8,882 bases of DNA from the NCBI GenBank assembly GCA_021372185.1, contig JAJFUY010000131.1, positions 1 through 8,882 on the forward strand. Direction: 5' to 3'. Position 1 is the first letter of the stretch; every line of letters begins with the position of its first letter. The stretch comes from Chlamydiales bacterium (GTDB taxonomy: Bacteria; Chlamydiota; Chlamydiia; Chlamydiales; FEN-1388). Of the stretch, positions 5,658 through 8,882 are shown one piece after another. The translations under genes and the position numbers were made by a program. The notes under the pieces are model-generated. The model was not told the DNA's origin. It saw only the letters and a list, made by a program, of their open reading frames with translations, and did no database searches.

Positions 5658-6887
5658 ATGCGTCTTGTCTGGACAACCGAAAACGCTGATCATTTCCGCG
5701 CCTTTTGCACCTTCTTGCAAGCAAAAGCCATCACCTTTACCACTGAAGAACAAGTGGCACGAGACTGGTCCTCAGACGCATATGGCACACAAAAGTTCCT
5801 ACTCTGGATTACTGACGAAGACCAAGTTGATGCCTGCACGCACTGGCTTGTAAAGTTCATCGACAACCCTCAAGATCCTGAATTTCATTCACCCTCTGTT
5901 ATTCCTGCTGTTACCCCACGTAAAACTCAAATCTCATCCACTGTCACAGAATACCTAGAACAGCGCCTTCGCCGCCCTATCGTTACACGAGACGAAGAGA
6001 TTAAAAAAGAATTCAGCGGCCATATTAGGCTTACTGCGTTTGTCATTCTGTTATGTTCATTGCTTTTCTTATATGAGTTTTTCTATGAAAGAAACGCCAA
6101 AGCCACGCCAACAGATGTAAAGCAAGAATTTCTGGGAATGAGTCCCATACAAAAAAATCTGCTGTTTGATTATCCACAGTCATACCAGCTGCTTGATAAA
6201 ATTGTGTTGCTCTACGGCCCAAATGCCTTAAATAAGCCACAAGACCTTCCGGAACCTGGTAAATTTTTGTACCGAGAATTTCAGAAGGTGCCGGTATTTA
6301 CAGGCTTTTATCCCTACATAATCACCTCGTGCGAAATTGCCTTAGGCAAAACCCCGACAAAAGTTGTGCCCCTTCAAGATGTCACGCCAACGATGTTTGA
6401 AAATATTAAAGAAGGACAAGTGTGGCGCCTTTTTACCCCGGCACTCCTACATGTAGGCATTTTGCACCTCTTTTTTAATATGATCTGGGTGCTTTTGCTC
6501 GGAACTCAGATAGAGGCTCGCATTGGCTCCTTCAAATTTTTAGCGCTTATCTTGATTTCAGGCATATTCTCAAACGTTGGCCAGTACCTTATGAGCGGCC
6601 CTAATTTTGTAGGCTTTTCTGGCGTTATCTGTGCCATGGCCACCTACATACGCGCCCGCCAGCAAGTAGCGCCGTGGGAAGCATACCAGATGTCTTCTAG
6701 CACATTTGCATTCATCATGTTCTTTATTGGCGTGATGGCGCTCTACTCTTTTGTAACATTTTTCTTTCAGGTGTTTCAAAATTACTCGCTGCCATTTGGC
6801 ATTGCCAATACAGCTCACCTTGTAGGAGCAATAACTGGCTGGTGCCTAGGAAGGATGCGTTTCTTTTCTTGGCAACTACACAATTAA
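5658..6887 (+). CDS. Rhomboid-family intramembrane serine protease, GlpG-like
   Basis: This 409-residue membrane protease cleaves substrates within or next to transmembrane helices. Residues 1-75 form a soluble domain with a GlpG-like cytosolic pattern. TM1 is at about 124-143. The conserved WR motif (256-257) precedes TM2, which carries HLFFN (H270, N274, matching GlpG H150/N154). GFSG gives the catalytic Ser321, and AHLVG in the last helix gives His387, so the dyad is intact and six helices fit. Unusual is a loop of about 110 residues between TM1 and the WR motif, far longer than in GlpG. I chose ATG 5658 because the soluble domain begins there. The frame stays open upstream to a TTG at 5514, but that would translate the long inverted repeat. 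No good Shine-Dalgarno site precedes 5658, so the start is less certain than the gene. No strong promoter was found upstream. Confidence 0.9.
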   Translation: MRLVWTTENADHFRAFCTFLQAKAITFTTEEQVARDWSSDAYGTQKFLLWITDEDQVDACTHWLVKFIDNPQDPEFHSPSVIPAVTPRKTQISSTVTEYLEQRLRRPIVTRDEEIKKEFSGHIRLTAFVILLCSLLFLYEFFYERNAKATPTDVKQEFLGMSPIQKNLLFDYPQSYQLLDKIVLLYGPNALNKPQDLPEPGKFLYREFQKVPVFTGFYPYIITSCEIALGKTPTKVVPLQDVTPTMFENIKEGQVWRLFTPALLHVGILHLFFNMIWVLLLGTQIEARIGSFKFLALILISGIFSNVGQYLMSGPNFVGFSGVICAMATYIRARQQVAPWEAYQMSSSTFAFIMFFIGVMALYSFVTFFFQVFQNYSLPFGIANTAHLVGAITGWCLGRMRFFSWQLHN

Positions 6888-6897
6888 ATGATATAAA
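6869..6897 (+). promoter_or_regulatory. Near-consensus promoter of the LysM gene
   Basis: TTGGCA (6869-6874) and TATAAA (6892-6897) each match five of six consensus positions, with the ideal 17-bp spacer. The -35 lies inside the last codons of the rhomboid gene. Start would be near 6904, about 23 nt before the LysM ATG. This is the best sigma-70-type promoter in the window. Confidence 0.65.
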
Positions 6898-6926
6898 CAA
6901 TCAATTAGTAAAAAAATGGGGATTTT

Positions 6927-7571
6927 ATGCTCGATCAATACCGTCAAGATCTAAACTCAGATAACGATCATCTGGGAGAAGGCCGTTTTCAAATGAGCCG
7001 TCGCAAGGTAGTGCTTACACTTGCTACTGCTGCTATTGCTTTACTCTTTTTTCTCTTTATCGTTGGAGCCTTCCGCTCTGAAGATGATGTAGCCGCAGAC
7101 AAAGAAACCACAACAGCTGTGGCATCTGAGCTTGTAGACCTTCAAGCACGCGTTGAAAAGCTTGAGCAGATGGTTCAAGGATCACCAGTACTCGCCTCTC
7201 GTGCTGCTACTCAAGAAGTAAACTCTACACCCTTGAATGACAACACCTTAAAGCAACTTATTGCATCTAATGCCATGGATGACCAAATCATCAATGAGCC
7301 AGATGCTCCAGAAGCGGGTTCTGATGCAAGCACTCCTCCTGTCGCACAGCCTCAAACACAAATTGCACAGGCAGCCCCTGTTGTAAAAGCGGCAGCACCA
7401 AAGATGTATACTATTCAAAAAGGTGATACACTTTCTAAGATTTCACAAAAATTTTACGGCACAACCAAGAAGTGGAAAAGCATCTATGATGCCAACCGCG
7501 ACCGTATTAACAACATCAATAACCTAAAAGTTGGTTCGCAAATCGTCATTCCTGAAGATGCTGCAAAGTAA
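6927..7571 (+). CDS. Single-pass membrane protein with C-terminal LysM domain
   Basis: A 214-residue envelope protein predicted to bind peptidoglycan or a related glycan. Residues 1-27 are polar with an RRK motif (25-27). One transmembrane helix (28-49) should leave the N terminus inside and the rest outside the inner membrane. A short coiled coil with Val/Leu heptads spans 65-84 (ASELVDLQARVEKLEQMV region). Residues 85-158 are a flexible, Pro/Ala/Gln-rich linker. A single LysM domain occupies 161-209, from YTIQKGDTLSKIS to GSQIVIPE. No enzymatic domain is attached, so it is probably a structural or scaffold protein. GGGG at 6918-6921 lies five bases before the ATG. It sits 39 bp after the rhomboid gene but has its own promoter and is closed by a strong terminator. 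LysM and topology are confident; the exact role is not known. Confidence 0.9.
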   Translation: MLDQYRQDLNSDNDHLGEGRFQMSRRKVVLTLATAAIALLFFLFIVGAFRSEDDVAADKETTTAVASELVDLQARVEKLEQMVQGSPVLASRAATQEVNSTPLNDNTLKQLIASNAMDDQIINEPDAPEAGSDASTPPVAQPQTQIAQAAPVVKAAAPKMYTIQKGDTLSKISQKFYGTTKKWKSIYDANRDRINNINNLKVGSQIVIPEDAAK

Positions 7572-7597
7572 TTTTTTTTTAGTTTCTGATATATTCT

Positions 7598-7628
7598 AGG
7601 GCCTATTTTTATAGGCCCTTATTTTTTT
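7598..7628 (+). terminator. Strong intrinsic terminator after the LysM gene
   Basis: A perfect 9-bp stem AGGGCCTAT/ATAGGCCCT (7598-7606 with 7611-7619) with a TTTT loop is followed by TA and seven T residues (7622-7628). It lies 26 bp after the LysM stop codon. This is a textbook Rho-independent terminator and separates the LysM transcript from the next gene. Confidence 0.93.
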
Positions 7629-7630
7629 GC

Positions 7631-7659
7631 TTGCACAATCTTTTATAATTTACTATAGT
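7631..7659 (+). promoter_or_regulatory. Predicted promoter of the USP-like gene
   Basis: A perfect TATAAT lies at 7644-7649, but only T-rich DNA from the preceding terminator is available as its -35. An alternative pair is TTGCAC (7631-7636) and TATAGT (7654-7659) with a 17-bp spacer. Either would give a leader of about 35-45 nt. A promoter is expected here because a strong terminator lies just upstream. Confidence 0.45.
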
Positions 7660-7687
7660 CACTCTCAGATGATTGAATGCATATATT

Positions 7688-7691
7688 AGGA
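7688..7691 (+). promoter_or_regulatory. Ribosome binding site choosing ATG 7700
   Basis: AGGA lies eight bases before ATG 7700. The in-frame ATG at 7691 overlaps this site and has no site of its own, so the downstream ATG is preferred; the difference is three residues. Confidence 0.55.
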
Positions 7692-7699
7692 TGTCCGAT

Positions 7700-8882
7700 A
7701 TGGTTTTAAGTACTAACAACAGCCATACTCATCTCCAAAATACTGAAACATATGCATTTGATACGCTATATAGACCCTTACGCCCAAAAGGCCTCCTTAT
7801 TCATGTTGGCCGCAGAATTGTTGTGGTAATTGAGGTCAGCAAAAGAACTATCCAGATCTTCTTTCATAGTATGGAACAGCTAAAAGAGTTCCTCGATCGC
7901 CAAAGTACCGGTTTACTGTCGGCAACACGAGTCTTCTTCTCTCACATTGCCCACCCCACCCCACAAAGCGCTCACACCCACTATCCACTAAGACGCGCCC
8001 CTGTGTGGAAAATGCAAAACCCAGAGCGTGCATGCAAAAAAGTCTCCTACTTTGATCTAAAGAGCGCCCCGCTACTAAAAATACAAAAAACCGCACTTAA
8101 AACACTTACCGGCAAAGACCCAGTATCAACAACACAGTTTGGTGCTGCCATCCCAATCGGCTCATCTTGCTGCTTTATGTCATCGGTCCTTCAGGCTTTA
8201 AAGCCAAGTAAGCACTTTAGAGCCCGCCTCAAAGCAAGCGAACTCAAATCTATGCCAGTGGTACAAGAACTGAAAAAACTCTACGCCATCATCGAAGGCA
8301 ACAGATGCCCCAAGCGCGACCTAACAGGCGCCGAAGTTGACCACTTCCGTAAAACATGTATAGAATCAGGCTTTCAGGTAGATAGCGAGATTTGTCAGGA
8401 AGACACCTCTCATTTTTGCCAGTTTCTCTTAAGCCAAGTAGGCTTTGAAGAATTCCCCATCAAAGAACAGATCAGCCATACTTTTAGCGTGCCAGAAGCC
8501 AATATCTTCAATCCAGCCCTCCCCATACGTGAAAACATGGTAGTGCTACAGGTAGCAGAGTCAAAAGTAGCTAATCTTCAAGCTCTTATCACAGACCGCC
8601 CAAGCACGTTAGTCTTTGAAAAGCAACTAGTTGAAAAAGACTTAAGCGAAAAAGAAATCCTCACCGACGACATCATCCAAAAGCTCCAAGTACTGCAAAA
8701 TCAAGAAATTGTACCTATAAAAGAGACAAAGCTCTTTGACAGCACCAACTACCCCAAAGTGCTCCCAATCTACCTAGAACGTAACGGCTTTGACCTAAAA
8801 ACAATGAAACCCGTTGCCTATTTAGATAAAATCACCCCCGATGCCCGCATCTACTTTGCAATAGCGGATAAACCCGACGAGC
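7700..8882 (+). CDS. USP-like ubiquitin-specific protease (partial), probable host-directed effector
   Basis: The frame is open from ATG 7700 to the window edge (394 codons seen, no stop). Three landmarks of the USP (peptidase C19) fold appear in order. First is a Cys box, CCFMSSVLQAL at residues 157-167, close to the family's TCYMNSVLQAL, with C158 as the likely nucleophile. Second is QEDTSHFCQFLL at 233-244, matching the QQDAHEFLQFLL box. Third is YPKVLPIYLERNGFD near residue 360, like the LPKVLIIHLKRF strand. The 75-residue gap between the first two fits known USPs. The catalytic His box should follow and is cut off. The GN of the GNTC motif is missing and no zinc-binding CxxC pairs are seen. 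The first ~145 residues match nothing I know; the N terminus is polar, without a signal peptide. Eukaryotes, not bacteria, have ubiquitin, so action inside a host cell is inferred. It follows its own promoter. Confidence 0.75.
   Translation, partial: MVLSTNNSHTHLQNTETYAFDTLYRPLRPKGLLIHVGRRIVVVIEVSKRTIQIFFHSMEQLKEFLDRQSTGLLSATRVFFSHIAHPTPQSAHTHYPLRRAPVWKMQNPERACKKVSYFDLKSAPLLKIQKTALKTLTGKDPVSTTQFGAAIPIGSSCCFMSSVLQALKPSKHFRARLKASELKSMPVVQELKKLYAIIEGNRCPKRDLTGAEVDHFRKTCIESGFQVDSEICQEDTSHFCQFLLSQVGFEEFPIKEQISHTFSVPEANIFNPALPIRENMVVLQVAESKVANLQALITDRPSTLVFEKQLVEKDLSEKEILTDDIIQKLQVLQNQEIVPIKETKLFDSTNYPKVLPIYLERNGFDLKTMKPVAYLDKITPDARIYFAIADKPDE

Noticed and set aside
7848..8096. Minus-strand frame of 82 codons opposite the USP-like gene
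   Set aside because: It lies wholly inside the plus-strand coding region, has no recognisable domain, and no promoter or ribosome site was seen for it.

Overview
The window is moderately AT-rich bacterial DNA. It carries six complete protein genes and one gene cut off by the right edge. Shine-Dalgarno sites, sigma-70-like promoters and a textbook Rho-independent terminator mark it as bacterial. The last gene looks like a eukaryotic-type ubiquitin-specific protease, which points to a bacterium living inside eukaryotic cells. A chlamydia-like amoeba symbiont (environmental Chlamydiae) is my best guess, but it rests on gene content and general character only. No rRNA, tRNA, prophage or CRISPR array was seen.

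Layout. Positions 1-220 hold no gene: two imperfect direct repeats that resemble an insertion-sequence end, then a GC-rich hairpin segment. The minus-strand gene at 221-1618 encodes a soluble pyridine nucleotide transhydrogenase (SthA). A short AT-rich divergent promoter region separates it from a plus-strand gene of unknown function (1708-2307). A GGGCAA-rich inverted repeat follows, then a promoter overlapped by a palindrome, then lon (2468-4957, TTG start). Lon overlaps by 4 bp a stand-alone HldE-C/RfaE2-type nucleotidyltransferase (4954-5442). A 131-bp near-perfect long inverted repeat (5449-5579) supplies the terminator of that pair. Next come a GlpG-like rhomboid protease (5658-6887), a membrane-anchored LysM protein with its own promoter (6927-7571), a strong terminator (7598-7628), and the truncated USP-like gene (7700 to the window edge).

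How the genes relate. lon and the nucleotidyltransferase form one transcriptional and probably translationally coupled unit. The rhomboid and LysM genes are close neighbours, but the LysM gene has a near-consensus promoter inside the end of the rhomboid gene. The remaining genes are separate units. The region mixes housekeeping genes (redox balance, protein quality control, envelope) with one probable host-directed effector. The two observations most worth following are the USP-like protein and the long inverted repeat made of four 7-2-7 hairpins, in which the two inner hairpins differ by a compensatory base change.
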